Source: Draconibacterium aestuarii
Lineage (GTDB): Bacteria > Bacteroidota > Bacteroidia > Bacteroidales > Prolixibacteraceae
NCBI GenBank assembly: GCA_026671195.1
Contig: JAPOHD010000013.1
Coordinates: forward strand, 62,001-126,000
Reading direction: 5' to 3'
Length of the DNA stretch: 64,000 nucleotides
Position 1 is the stretch's first letter; each line of letters begins with the position of its first letter. Positions 17,585 to 27,437 of the stretch are shown here, piece by piece. The position numbers were made by a program, and so were the translations under genes. The notes under the pieces are model-generated. The model was not told the origin of the DNA. It saw only the letters and a program-made list of their open reading frames with translations, and ran no database searches.

Positions 17585-20005
17585 ATGAAAGTGTTGAAGT
17601 TTGGTGGAACATCCGTAGGTTCCGCCGCAAACATTAAACGAGTAAAAGACATTGTTCTGAATCAGAATGATGCTGTAATTGTAGTAGTTTCGGCCCTTGG
17701 TGGCATAACCGACAAAATACTTACGGCGGCACACAATGCTGCCTCTGGAACAGGTGACTTTCATACAGAACTCACGGAAATCCGAAAGAAACACGACGAA
17801 ACGCTTCATGAGCTTTTTAATGGCTCGGGCTCAATAAAATACATTGTCGACGAGTTGCTTGATGAGTTGGAGCAAATTCTGACAGGAATTACTTTGGTGG
17901 GAGAATTAACTGCCAAAACACTCGATCGGATTGCCGGAATTGGAGAGCGGATATCGTCGCATATTGTTGCCCAGTTTATTGGCGCGGAACGAAAAGATTC
18001 GTCGGAATTTATACAAACCGACAGTAATTTTGGTAAAGCTTCAGTTGATTTTAAGGTTACAAACGAACGAATTCAAAAAACATTTGAAGGTTTTAAGGGA
18101 AAGGCAGTGGCGCCCGGATTTATTTCGAAAAATAGCAAAGGCGAGTATACTACCCTTGGTCGCGGGGGATCTGATTTCACCGCTGCTATTATTGCCGCTG
18201 CATTAGATGTCGAGATTCTTGAAATCTGGACAGATGTTAATGGTTTTATGACTGCCGATCCTCGTGTCATTCGCAAAGCATACACCATTCCGGAATTAAC
18301 GTATTCCGAAGCGATGGAACTTTCGCATTTTGGTGCAAAAGTTATTTATCCGCCAACCATTTTACCGGTTTATCAAAAAGGGATTCCGATTCAAATTAAA
18401 AATACTTTTGAACCAGAAAATCCCGGAACCAAGATTGTAAAAGGCGTAAAAAATGGAATCGACCGACCCATTAAAGGAATTTCGTCTATCTCGGGAATAA
18501 CACTGGTTACCTTGCAGGGAATTGGAATGGTTGGTGTTACCGGCATTTCAATGCGACTTTTTACCGCATTGGCAAAAGTAAATGTCAATGTTATATTGAT
18601 CTCGCAAGCTTCGTCCGAAAATTCAATTAGTGTTGCCATCGACGAACACGCAATCGATTTGGCAGAAAGTGCTATTCGTGAAGAGTTTGAGAAAGAAATT
18701 GCCGTAGGTCAGGTCAATAAAATTGAAATGGAAAGTAATGTTTCGGTTGTGGCTATTGTTGGCGAAAACATGAAACACACTACCGGTATTGCCGGAAAAC
18801 TGTTCTCAACAATGGGGAAAAGCGGTGTGAATATCATCGCAATTGCACAGGGAGCTTCCGAGTTAAACATTTCGTGGGTAGTTAAAAACGAAGACCTGCG
18901 AAAAACCTTAAATACTGTTCATGAGTCATTCTTCTTGTCAGAGAATGTTGAAGTTAACATATTCCTGATGGGGATTGGAACAGTGGGGGGCAACTTACTT
19001 CAGCAGCTGGAAAAACAACAGGAACGTTTATTAAAAGAGAAACATTTACGATTAAAATTAACAGGTATTGCCAATTCACGGAAGATGCTTTTTGATCGTG
19101 ATGGTATTGTAATTTCTTCTTACAAAGAAAGTTTGGAAAGTTCGGATAAACCATCGAGTTTGCAGGGATTTGTCGACGAAATTAAAGCCATGAATATATA
19201 CAATGCAGTTTTTGTCGATTGTACAGCATCAGATGAGGTGGCAACTGTTTATAAGGAGGTTTTAAGTTCCAACGTTTCAATTGTTACTGCCAATAAAGTG
19301 GCGGCTTCATCGGAATACGATAATTATGCACTACTGAAGAAAATTGCCAAACAAAAAGGTGTTAAATTTTTATTCGAGACCAATGTTGGCGCCGGATTGC
19401 CGATTATTAATACGTTGAACGATCTGGTCAATTCGGGTGATAAAATCTTAAAAATTGAAGCGGTACTTTCCGGTACCTTAAATTATATTTTCAATACAAT
19501 TTCAGCTGAAATTCCATTAAGTAAAACCATCCAAATGGCCAAGGAAGAAGGCTATTCGGAGCCGGATCCGCGGGTAGATTTAAGTGGAGTGGATGTTGCC
19601 CGGAAGATTTTAATTTTGGCACGCGAGTCGGGTTATAAGATTGAAATGGATGATATCGATATCAAACGTTTTGTGCCGGACGCTTTATTCGAAGGCACGT
19701 TAGATGAATTCTGGAGTGGTGTTTCTGTTTTGGATGCAGAGTTTGAAGAAAAACGGAAAATACTGGAGGTTGAAAATAAAAAGTGGCGCTTTGTTGCTAG
19801 CTTCGAGAACGGGAAAGCCGAAGCTGGTTTGCAGGTAGTTGATTCAGCACATCCGTTCTACGATTTGGAAGGAAGTAATAACCTGGTAATGTACACCACT
19901 GAACGTTACCACGAATTCCCGATGCTTATAAAAGGTTACGGAGCCGGGGCATCGGTAACTGCGGCCGGAGTTTTTGCTGATATCATAAAAGTATCGAATA
20001 TATAG
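17585..20005 (+). CDS. thrA: Bifunctional aspartokinase / homoserine dehydrogenase
   Basis: This 806-residue enzyme catalyses the first and third steps from aspartate to homoserine. The aspartokinase half has KFGGTSVGS at the N-terminus and GRGGSDFTAAIIAAAL. Tandem ACT domains (near LQGIGMVGVTGISMRLF and VAIVGENMKHTTGIAGK) provide feedback control. The dehydrogenase half begins with the NAD(P) motif GIGTVGGNLLQQL and has the FVDCTASDEVA and EDPRVDLSG-like (SEPDPRVDLSGVDVARK) blocks. It heads the thrA/apgM/thrC cluster. Confidence 0.97.
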   Translation: MKVLKFGGTSVGSAANIKRVKDIVLNQNDAVIVVVSALGGITDKILTAAHNAASGTGDFHTELTEIRKKHDETLHELFNGSGSIKYIVDELLDELEQILTGITLVGELTAKTLDRIAGIGERISSHIVAQFIGAERKDSSEFIQTDSNFGKASVDFKVTNERIQKTFEGFKGKAVAPGFISKNSKGEYTTLGRGGSDFTAAIIAAALDVEILEIWTDVNGFMTADPRVIRKAYTIPELTYSEAMELSHFGAKVIYPPTILPVYQKGIPIQIKNTFEPENPGTKIVKGVKNGIDRPIKGISSISGITLVTLQGIGMVGVTGISMRLFTALAKVNVNVILISQASSENSISVAIDEHAIDLAESAIREEFEKEIAVGQVNKIEMESNVSVVAIVGENMKHTTGIAGKLFSTMGKSGVNIIAIAQGASELNISWVVKNEDLRKTLNTVHESFFLSENVEVNIFLMGIGTVGGNLLQQLEKQQERLLKEKHLRLKLTGIANSRKMLFDRDGIVISSYKESLESSDKPSSLQGFVDEIKAMNIYNAVFVDCTASDEVATVYKEVLSSNVSIVTANKVAASSEYDNYALLKKIAKQKGVKFLFETNVGAGLPIINTLNDLVNSGDKILKIEAVLSGTLNYIFNTISAEIPLSKTIQMAKEEGYSEPDPRVDLSGVDVARKILILARESGYKIEMDDIDIKRFVPDALFEGTLDEFWSGVSVLDAEFEEKRKILEVENKKWRFVASFENGKAEAGLQVVDSAHPFYDLEGSNNLVMYTTERYHEFPMLIKGYGAGASVTAAGVFADIIKVSNI

Positions 20006-20127
20006 AAAATAACTTCCGCTCAGGGGAAAAGCTCTGAGTTGAAAAAAGAAATATGAATGTAGAAGAGCAGAAACGAAAGCTTTGGCTTCTCGTTTTGGTC
20101 TTCTGATTTCTTAACTAAACAAACAAC

Positions 20128-21336
20128 ATGAAACACATAATAATTCTTGGAGATGGTATGTCGGATGAGCCTTTAAAAGACTACGACAACAAAACTCCAC
20201 TACAAATGGCCAATAAACCACACATCGATTGGTTGGCAAAAAACGGACAATCAGGGCAATTTAAAACTGTTCCGGAAACCATGCATCCCGGTAGCGAAAT
20301 TGCAAATATGGCAGTTCTTGGTTACGATGTCGAAAAAGTTTTTGAGGGCAGGGGAGTAATTGAAGCTGCAAGTATGGGAGTTGATATTGAACCCGGTGAT
20401 CTGGGACTACGTTGTAACCTAATTTGTGTTGAAGGCGAGAACATTAAAAATCATTCGGCAGGACATATTTCAAATAAGGAAGCGACTGAACTGATCGAAT
20501 TTTTGGAAGATAAACTGGGTAACGAAACCGTGAAGTTTTATCCCGGTGTATCGTATCGCCATTTGTTGGTTCTTAAAGGTGGAATAAAACATATTGCCTG
20601 CATCCCGCCACACGATGTCCCTGGTCAACCGTTTAAACCACTCCTTCCAAAAGCAAAAACCGAAGAGGCACAGAAAACGTCTGATCTGATTACCTATTTG
20701 ATTCTTAAGTCGCAGGAATTGCTGGAAAATCATCCGGTAAATGTAAAACGAAAAGCAGAGGGCAAAGATCCTGCAAATTGTATCTGGCCCTGGTCGCCCG
20801 GATACAAACCGGCCATGCCTACTTTAAAAGAAATGTACGGTATTGAAAAATCGGCGGTAATTTCTGCTGTTGATTTAATTCAAGGAATTGGTGTGTATGC
20901 CGGCATGAAAGTGATACATGTGAAAGGGGCAACCGGTTTATACGATACAAATTACGAAGGAAAAGCCGAGGCGGCTATTGAAGCATTAAAAGAAAATGAT
21001 TTTGTATATCTGCACATCGAGGCAAGCGATGAAGCTGGTCATGAAGGTGATGTGGAGTTGAAAACCAAAACCATTGAGTACCTGGATCAACGCGTAGTAA
21101 AATATATTATTGAAGAAACTGCGAAAATGGAAGAGGGAGTTGCCATTGCCATTTTGCCCGATCATCCAACGCCATGTGCCTTAAAAACGCATACGAGGGA
21201 TGCAGTTCCGTTTACAATTTATAAACCCGGCAATGAACCCGATTTGGTTGAAGTTTATGATGAATTTGATACAAAAAACGGAATCTTCGGAGTTGTAAAA
21301 GGGAACGAGTTCATTCAACTATTTCTCGGTAGTTAA
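20128..21336 (+). CDS. ApgM-family phosphatase-fold protein, proposed homoserine kinase
   Basis: This 402-residue protein belongs to the archaeal-type cofactor-independent phosphoglycerate mutase family. Metal-site blocks are ILGDGMSDEPLKDY at the N-terminus, HEGDVELKTKTIEYLDQ, and ILPDHPTPCALKTHTRDAVP near the C-terminus. It lies between thrA and thrC, and no GHMP-type thrB is present. In Bacteroidota a subgroup of this family (annotated as proposed homoserine kinase) occupies this position, so making O-phosphohomoserine is the favoured role. Mutase activity cannot be excluded from sequence. Confidence 0.85.
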   Translation: MKHIIILGDGMSDEPLKDYDNKTPLQMANKPHIDWLAKNGQSGQFKTVPETMHPGSEIANMAVLGYDVEKVFEGRGVIEAASMGVDIEPGDLGLRCNLICVEGENIKNHSAGHISNKEATELIEFLEDKLGNETVKFYPGVSYRHLLVLKGGIKHIACIPPHDVPGQPFKPLLPKAKTEEAQKTSDLITYLILKSQELLENHPVNVKRKAEGKDPANCIWPWSPGYKPAMPTLKEMYGIEKSAVISAVDLIQGIGVYAGMKVIHVKGATGLYDTNYEGKAEAAIEALKENDFVYLHIEASDEAGHEGDVELKTKTIEYLDQRVVKYIIEETAKMEEGVAIAILPDHPTPCALKTHTRDAVPFTIYKPGNEPDLVEVYDEFDTKNGIFGVVKGNEFIQLFLGS

Positions 21337-21472
21337 CAATCTATTTTTTGAATTTTAGAATAATTACAGTCTGAATTCATTTTTCAGCCTGTTAAATTAA
21401 TGATATAAGTATAGTTAGATGAGAGTTTGGTTTTTATTCTTATAACCAAACTTATACATTTGTCTCTTACCA

Positions 21473-22777
21473 ATGAAGTATTATAGTACAAATAAAAATA
21501 CACCTGATGTTTCTTTAAAAGAAGCTGTGGTGAAAGGGCTTGCAGCCGATAATGGTTTGTTTATGCCCGAAAAAATAAAGAAGTTTGATGCCTCTTTTTT
21601 CGATACGATTCAAAACCTGACTTTTCAGGAAATTGCTTTTGAAGTGGCTAATAAATTTTTTGGAGAAGATATTGATGAAGGTAAACTCAAAGAAATTGTT
21701 TATGACACACTCCAGTTTGACTGTCCGGTAGTAAAAGTTACCGATTCAATCTATTCTCTGGAATTGTTTCATGGTCCGACACTTGCGTTTAAAGATGTGG
21801 GAGCTCGTTTTATGGCACGGCTTTTACAGCATTTCTTGGGTAAACAAGAAAAGTTGGTAAATGTTTTGGTGGCTACTTCAGGAGATACAGGCAGTGCTGT
21901 TGCCAATGGCTTTTTAGGAGTAGATGGTATTCATGTTTATGTGCTTTACCCCAAAGGGAAGGTGAGCCTTATTCAAGAATCGCAATTTACTACCCTGGGC
22001 CAGAATATAACTGCATTGGAGGTTGATGGAACTTTCGACGATTGTCAACATCTGGTTAAAACTGCTTTTCTCGATATAGAACTAAATGAGAAGCTGGTTT
22101 TAACTTCGGCTAATTCGATAAATGTTGCCCGCTTTTTACCTCAGGCATTTTATTATTTTAATGCCTATGCACGTTTAAAAGAAAATGGTGTACTCGATGG
22201 AAAAGAGTTGGTTGTGTCGGTACCAAGTGGAAATTTTGGAAACCTGACCGCCGGATTAATTGCCGGTGAAATGGGGTTGCCGATAAAACAGTTTATTGCT
22301 GCCAATAATGAAAACGATGTGGTTTTTGAATACCTGAATTCGGGAGTATATACTGCAAGGCCATCGGTTGAAACCATTGCAAACGCTATGGATGTGGGAG
22401 CCCCGAGTAATTTTGCACGGATTCTTGATTTATATGCTTATTCGCATAAAACGATTTCTGAGAAAATAATTGGATACCGTTATTCTGACGATGAGATAAA
22501 AACAATAATTGATAAGGTTTATACGGAAGCAGGTTATTTGTGTGATCCACATGGTGCCTGTGGATTTGAATCACTTTCAGAATATTTGGGCGAAAATCAA
22601 GTTGGGGTATTTCTTGAAACGGCTCATCCTGCAAAGTTTACCGAAACGGTAGAAAAGGTAATTGGCGAAGGGAAAGTAGCTTTGCCTGCTAAACTTGCAG
22701 AGTTTATGAAAGGTGAAAAGCAAAGCCAAAATATTAGTAAAGATTATAAGGAGTTTAAACAGTTTTTGATAAAATAA
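21473..22777 (+). CDS. thrC: Threonine synthase
   Basis: This PLP enzyme converts O-phosphohomoserine to threonine. MKYYSTNKNTPDVSLKEAV is the typical N-terminus. The PLP lysine lies in LFHGPTLAFKDVGARFMA, and TSGDTGSAVANGF is the phosphate-binding loop. At 434 residues it is full length. It closes the threonine cluster after the ApgM-family gene; the 136-bp gap may hold its own promoter. Confidence 0.97.
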   Translation: MKYYSTNKNTPDVSLKEAVVKGLAADNGLFMPEKIKKFDASFFDTIQNLTFQEIAFEVANKFFGEDIDEGKLKEIVYDTLQFDCPVVKVTDSIYSLELFHGPTLAFKDVGARFMARLLQHFLGKQEKLVNVLVATSGDTGSAVANGFLGVDGIHVYVLYPKGKVSLIQESQFTTLGQNITALEVDGTFDDCQHLVKTAFLDIELNEKLVLTSANSINVARFLPQAFYYFNAYARLKENGVLDGKELVVSVPSGNFGNLTAGLIAGEMGLPIKQFIAANNENDVVFEYLNSGVYTARPSVETIANAMDVGAPSNFARILDLYAYSHKTISEKIIGYRYSDDEIKTIIDKVYTEAGYLCDPHGACGFESLSEYLGENQVGVFLETAHPAKFTETVEKVIGEGKVALPAKLAEFMKGEKQSQNISKDYKEFKQFLIK

Positions 22778-22949
22778 TTGTAAAATTGCTGACGTGTTTT
22801 CATGAACTATTAAAGAAGAAGTACGTTTTGTTTAAAGTAGAACTTTGTTCGGGAAGAATTATAAATGAAATAAAGAGTTACTTTTACCATAAGAACGGAA
22901 TATTATTATAACGATATTGTGTTCTGTATAATGTTAACAAAATCAAGTT

Positions 22950-23816
22950 ATGAGACAACTAAAAATTACCAAGCAGGTAACAAACCGCGACACCCTCTCG
23001 CTGGATAAGTATTTGCATGAGATTGGGAAAGTTGAGTTGTTGTCTGCTGAAAAGGAAGTTGAGCTGGCCAAACGCATAAAAAAAGGAGATCGCCAGGCCC
23101 TGGAAACATTAATTAAAGCAAACTTACGCTTTGTTGTTTCTGTGTCAAAGCAATATCAAAACCAAGGCCTTAGTTTACCAGACTTGATAAACGAAGGAAA
23201 TCTGGGTTTAATAAAAGCAGCGGAACGATTCGATGAGACTAGAGGATTTAAATTTATTTCTTATGCTGTTTGGTGGATTCGACAATCAATTTTACAGGCA
23301 TTGGCTGAACAGGCCCGAATTGTGCGATTACCACTAAATAAAATTGGATCAATAAACAAAATCAACAAAGCATTCAACAAACTTGAGCAGGAATTTCAAA
23401 GGGAACCTACTGTAGATGAAGTTGCTGAACTGATGGAGGCGAAACCTGATTTGATTGAAGATTCAATGAACTTTTCGAGTGTACATGTGTCGATGGATGC
23501 TCCATTACGAGATGAAGAAGGAAACAATATGTACGATGTAATGCTTAATGACGACTCTAAAAAGCCTGATGCGGATTTGATGGGGCGCTCATTACGACAG
23601 GAAATCGAACGTTCGCTATCTACTTTAGGAGAACGTGAAGCAGAGATTCTTCGTTTTTATTTCGGACTAAAAGGATATCAACCTCATACCCTGGAAGAGA
23701 TTGGTGATGAATTCGGCCTTACTCGTGAACGTGTTCGCCAAATAAAAGAAAAGGCTATAAAAAAGCTGAAAAACCAATACCGAAACAGGTTACTTAAATC
23801 GTACCTCGGACAGTAA
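22950..23816 (+). CDS. rpoD: Primary sigma factor RpoD (short Bacteroidota form)
   Basis: At 288 residues this sigma-70 lacks region 1.1 and the non-conserved region, as is usual in Bacteroidota. Region 1.2 starts with [18 protein letters not shown]. Region 2 has [20 protein letters not shown] and [14 protein letters not shown]. Region 4 ends with [19 protein letters not shown]. It is the factor expected to read the TAnnTTTG promoters noted across this window. A perfect hairpin terminator follows. Confidence 0.96.
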   Translation: MRQLKITKQVTNRDTLSLDKYLHEIGKVELLSAEKEVELAKRIKKGDRQALETLIKANLRFVVSVSKQYQNQGLSLPDLINEGNLGLIKAAERFDETRGFKFISYAVWWIRQSILQALAEQARIVRLPLNKIGSINKINKAFNKLEQEFQREPTVDEVAELMEAKPDLIEDSMNFSSVHVSMDAPLRDEEGNNMYDVMLNDDSKKPDADLMGRSLRQEIERSLSTLGEREAEILRFYFGLKGYQPHTLEEIGDEFGLTRERVRQIKEKAIKKLKNQYRNRLLKSYLGQ

Positions 23817-23840
23817 TTCTGAAAGTTTATAAATCCTATG

Positions 23841-23881
23841 ATTTTATTCATTCTCGCACTAATGTGAAGAATGAATAAAAT
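23841..23881 (+). terminator. Terminator after rpoD
   Basis: A perfect 14-bp inverted repeat, ATTTTATTCATTCT and its complement, flanks a 13-nt loop. The stem is AT-rich and lacks a long T-run, so efficiency is uncertain. Confidence 0.6.
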
Positions 23882-23949
23882 TCAGGTAATTTTTTGTACC
23901 CAAAATTTCAAGGATTTTGTATTTTCAGCGATCTAAAAAAACACAAAAA

Positions 23950-24600
23950 ATGAATCAATTGGTAGCACCTTCCATACTTTCCGCTGATTTTAATAATCTC
24001 GGAAAAGATATAAAAATGATTAATGAAAGTGAAGCAGATTATATTCACTTCGATGTTATGGACGGTGTTTTTGTTCCTAATATATCATTTGGAATTCCGG
24101 TAATTGAGCATGTAAAGCGCATTGCTCAGAAACCTCTCGATGTACATTTAATGATTGTAAACCCCGATCATCTGATTGAGCCTTTTGTAAAGGCAGGTGC
24201 TTCGATTGTAACAGTTCATTACGAAGCTTGTACGCATTTGCATCGAACCATTCAATCGATTAAAGCATTGGGCGCTAAAGCCAGTGTGAGTTTAAATCCT
24301 CATACGCCGGTTGCTGTTTTGGAAGATGTAATCGGAGAATTAGACATGGTTTTGCTGATGTCTGTTAATCCGGGTTTTGGTGGGCAGAAATTTATTGAGC
24401 ACACCTACGATAAAGTCAGGAAACTAAAACAAATGATTGATGCTTCAAATTCGGCATGTTTAATTGAAGTTGACGGTGGTGTAAATTTCGAAACCGGGAA
24501 AAAATTATACGAAGCCGGAGCAAATGTTTTGGTGGCCGGAAGTTTTGTTTTTAATTCGGTAAACCCAAAAGAAACAATTGCCGGTTTAAGATCGCTCTGA
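23950..24600 (+). CDS. rpe: Ribulose-phosphate 3-epimerase
   Basis: A TIM-barrel enzyme of the pentose phosphate pathway. The start is set at 23950 (MNQLVAPSILSADF), since the upstream TTG frame adds atypical residues. Motifs: HFDVMDGVFVPNISFG with the metal ligands, MSVNPGFGGQKF, EVDGGVN. It has 216 residues, normal length. Its 3' end overlaps the convergent FeoB-associated gene by 15 bp. Confidence 0.96.
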   Translation: MNQLVAPSILSADFNNLGKDIKMINESEADYIHFDVMDGVFVPNISFGIPVIEHVKRIAQKPLDVHLMIVNPDHLIEPFVKAGASIVTVHYEACTHLHRTIQSIKALGAKASVSLNPHTPVAVLEDVIGELDMVLLMSVNPGFGGQKFIEHTYDKVRKLKQMIDASNSACLIEVDGGVNFETGKKLYEAGANVLVAGSFVFNSVNPKETIAGLRSL

Positions 24601-24831
24601 TTTTTTTTCCACTTTTTTGCATGTCTCCGAACTTGTTTCAATCAGGTTTTTAGGTATATCGCGTAGTACGCAGTCTGCAGCACAATCGGTGCAATTGTGT
24701 GCTAATTTTATATTATCGTTTTGAAAATCAGTTTTTTTAGGCTTTTTAGGTCTAAAACGATTTACAACTTTTAATACAGCCAAAGTTATTGCAGAACCTA
24801 TAATAATGTATGTAATTATTTCCTGCAACAT
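24586..24831 (-). CDS. FeoB-associated Cys-rich membrane protein
   Basis: This 81-residue protein has one N-terminal transmembrane helix (IITYIIIGSAITLAVLKVV). Its soluble tail is rich in Cys: HNCTDCAADCVLRD, and a further Cys near the C-terminus. This is the FeoB_associated family, a small partner often found downstream of feoB. It follows feoAB by 3 bp, so it is co-transcribed with it. Iron handling or redox at the transporter is inferred. Confidence 0.88.
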   Translation of the reverse strand: MLQEIITYIIIGSAITLAVLKVVNRFRPKKPKKTDFQNDNIKLAHNCTDCAADCVLRDIPKNLIETSSETCKKVEKKSERS

Positions 24832-24834
24832 AAT

Positions 24835-27300
24835 TTATACGATAAGATTTCCAATGTTATATACCAAAAATGCAGCAATCCAGGCTAAACTTGTTGTATA
24901 AAAAACAGCGAATGCAGCCCATTTCCACGAACCTGATTCATTTTTAATGGTCGCTACAACTCCAATGCATGGAAAATAAATCAGGATAAAAATAAGGAAC
25001 GCCAAAGCTGAAGGAGTGGTGAAAACTTTCTGCCCGATCTTGTTACCGGTTTTGTAAGTCTCATCTTGTAATTTATTCTGCAGGTTCACAGTTGATTCGT
25101 CGTTAGGCGATTGATAAAGTACTCCCATGGTACTCACCACAATTTCTTTTGCCGGAAGTCCTGCAAGCAATGCGATACTCATTTTCCAATCGAAACCCAG
25201 GGGGCGCATTACAGGTTCAATAGCAACACCAAATCTGCCAATATAAGAGTTTATCAGTCGATCTGATTCAAGGGCATACTCCAATTTCTCAATCTCATTT
25301 GCTTTTACAACCGGGATTAAATCATGGTTCAGTTTTACCTGTTCTATCTGCTTTTCAAAATTCGCAGTCGATTCAGTTTCTCGCGGGAAATATTCAAGTG
25401 TCCAAACAATTACAACACCCAAAAGAATAATGGTCCCAATTTTTTTCAGGTAGTGTTGTGTCTTGTCCCACATATGGTAAATTACGTTTCGAAGTGTAGG
25501 TAAACGATAAGTGGGAAGCTCCATTACAAAAGGAGTTTCTTTATTTTTAAACACCGTTTTATTCAGAATTTGCGCGGTTAAAAACGCAAATACAACTCCG
25601 GCTGCATATAACCCGATTAATATAAGGGCCTGGTTCTTTTGGAAAAAGGCTGAAATAATAAGTATATAAACCGGTAGCCGGGCACTGCATGACATAAACG
25701 GTATAATGAGCATAGTTAAGATACGGTCACCACGATTACGCATCGAACGGGTTGCCAGAATCGCCGGAACATTACATCCAAATCCCATAATCATGGGTAT
25801 AAACGAACGCCCGTGCAAACCAAAGCGATGCATGATGGTATCCATTATAAATGCGGCACGGGCCATGTATCCCGAGCCTTCCAAAAGTGAAATAAAAAAG
25901 AAGAGGATAAGAATATTAGGCAGGAAAACCAGAACACTTCCGGCACCATTAATAATTCCATCAACCAACAGATCGTTTAGCATGCCGGTGGGTAAAATAT
26001 TACGCACAAAATCACCAAGAGTTGTAACCCCAAGGTCAATCCATTCCATGGGGTAAGCGCCAACTTTAAAGGTAGTCCAAAACATAAAAAACAATAGTGC
26101 TGTAAAAATGGGAAAGCCTAAAACTTGGTTGGTTAAAACACTGTCAATTTTTTCTGATCGTGTTTTTTTTTCTTTTGCTGGATTTTTATAGGTTTCTGTT
26201 AAAGCCCCGGTTATAAAACTGTATTTTGCATTGGTGATAACTGTTTCGCTATCATCGTTTTCCAGTAATTCTATCTTTTTGATTTCTTTTTGGGTTGTTG
26301 CTTTTATGTCCTCAAAATTGGAATATTTCGAAAGCAGTTCCTGTACCTGGTAATCTTTTTCAATTAATTTAATTGCTAAAAAGCGAGACGATATTTTATC
26401 GGTTATTGGTTTGTCTTCGCGAACTTTGGCTCTGATAGTTTTTAACGAATGCTCAAGATCTTTCCCGTAATTTATATGAATGTGCCTCGAGATAGTGTCT
26501 TTCCCTTCAAAAACCTCAATTACTTTGTCAACAAGCGAGTCAATTCCCTGTCCTTTTGAACTTACTGTTGGTATGATCGGTATGCCAAGCAATTTAGCAA
26601 GTTCATCCTTATCGAGTGTTAATTTATTTTTCTCCAGTTCATCGAACATGTTTAACGCGATAATTGTGCGCAAATCCATGTCAATTAATTGTGTTGTTAG
26701 AAACAGACTACGTTCGAGATTTGTAGAATCCAGAACATTAATAACGATATCGGGAGTTTGTTCGTATATAAATTCCCGGACAAAAATTTCTTCTTTTGAA
26801 TAAGCTGTTAAACTGTAGGTGCCTGGTAAATCGAAAAAATTAAAAGTATATCCTTTCGATTTAAACGTTGCTTTATGAATATCAACAGTAACCCCGCTGT
26901 AATTACCAACCTTTTCTTTCGAACCCGATATAAAATTGAAAAGAGTAGTTTTTCCACAGTTTGGATTTCCAACAAGTGCAATATTAATCGTTTTGGTTCT
27001 TTCTGATTGATTCACAAGATCAATATTCCGGTCGATGGTTCCTTCGTAAATCCCGTTTGTCGATTTATCAAATTCATCTAAAGGAACTACTTCAATTAAG
27101 TCTGCTTCTGATTTTCGAAGTGTAATATTGTAATTTAAAATCTTAAATTCAGAAGGTCCGTTAAATGGTGATGTTTTAATAACCCTTACTTCGTTGCCCC
27201 GGATAAAACCCATTTCGGTTATTCTTTTTCGGAACGAACCATGTCCCAGAACCTTAGTAATTACTAATGGATTGTTATGTTTAACCTCGCTTAACTTCAC
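24835..27300 (-). CDS. feoB: FeoA-FeoB fusion ferrous iron transporter
   Basis: An 821-residue inner-membrane Fe(II) transporter. Residues 1-75 form a FeoA/SH3-like domain (GHGSFRKRITEMGFIRGNEV). The G domain follows, with GNPNCGKTTLFN (G1), FFDLPGTYSL (G3) and ALNMFDE (G4). The C-terminal half has the paired gate regions and multiple transmembrane segments (GFGCNVPAILATRSMR, PFMSCSARLPVY). The N-terminal FeoA fusion is common in Bacteroidota. A promoter-like TATCTTTG lies 50 nt upstream. Confidence 0.96.
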   Translation of the reverse strand: MKLSEVKHNNPLVITKVLGHGSFRKRITEMGFIRGNEVRVIKTSPFNGPSEFKILNYNITLRKSEADLIEVVPLDEFDKSTNGIYEGTIDRNIDLVNQSERTKTINIALVGNPNCGKTTLFNFISGSKEKVGNYSGVTVDIHKATFKSKGYTFNFFDLPGTYSLTAYSKEEIFVREFIYEQTPDIVINVLDSTNLERSLFLTTQLIDMDLRTIIALNMFDELEKNKLTLDKDELAKLLGIPIIPTVSSKGQGIDSLVDKVIEVFEGKDTISRHIHINYGKDLEHSLKTIRAKVREDKPITDKISSRFLAIKLIEKDYQVQELLSKYSNFEDIKATTQKEIKKIELLENDDSETVITNAKYSFITGALTETYKNPAKEKKTRSEKIDSVLTNQVLGFPIFTALLFFMFWTTFKVGAYPMEWIDLGVTTLGDFVRNILPTGMLNDLLVDGIINGAGSVLVFLPNILILFFFISLLEGSGYMARAAFIMDTIMHRFGLHGRSFIPMIMGFGCNVPAILATRSMRNRGDRILTMLIIPFMSCSARLPVYILIISAFFQKNQALILIGLYAAGVVFAFLTAQILNKTVFKNKETPFVMELPTYRLPTLRNVIYHMWDKTQHYLKKIGTIILLGVVIVWTLEYFPRETESTANFEKQIEQVKLNHDLIPVVKANEIEKLEYALESDRLINSYIGRFGVAIEPVMRPLGFDWKMSIALLAGLPAKEIVVSTMGVLYQSPNDESTVNLQNKLQDETYKTGNKIGQKVFTTPSALAFLIFILIYFPCIGVVATIKNESGSWKWAAFAVFYTTSLAWIAAFLVYNIGNLIV

Positions 27301-27349
27301 GATCTTCTCTTCCCCTTTTCTGTATTTAAATTAAATAAAAATAAGCGTA

Positions 27350-27357
27350 CAAAGATA
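27350..27357 (-). promoter_or_regulatory. -7 box of the feoB promoter
   Basis: TATCTTTG on the minus strand, 50 nt ahead of the feoB ATG. No clear Fur box was recognised. Confidence 0.45.
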
Positions 27358-27388
27358 TTTAAATTCCCTTCATTTAAAATAAAATAAC

Positions 27389-27426
27389 TTTGTTCTTTAC
27401 ATAGTTACAACAAGTAGTTACTTTTG
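27389..27426 (+). promoter_or_regulatory. Promoter of the 27438 operon
   Basis: TTTGTTCTTT, exactly 20 nt, then TACTTTTG, ending 11 nt ahead of the ATG. This is close to the arrangement of the prophage late promoters (TGTCCTTT, 20 nt, TAnnTTTG-like), which makes it an informative chromosomal comparison. A second -7-like TAACTTTG is at 27385-27392. Confidence 0.5.
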
Positions 27427-27437
27427 TTCGAAGTTTT

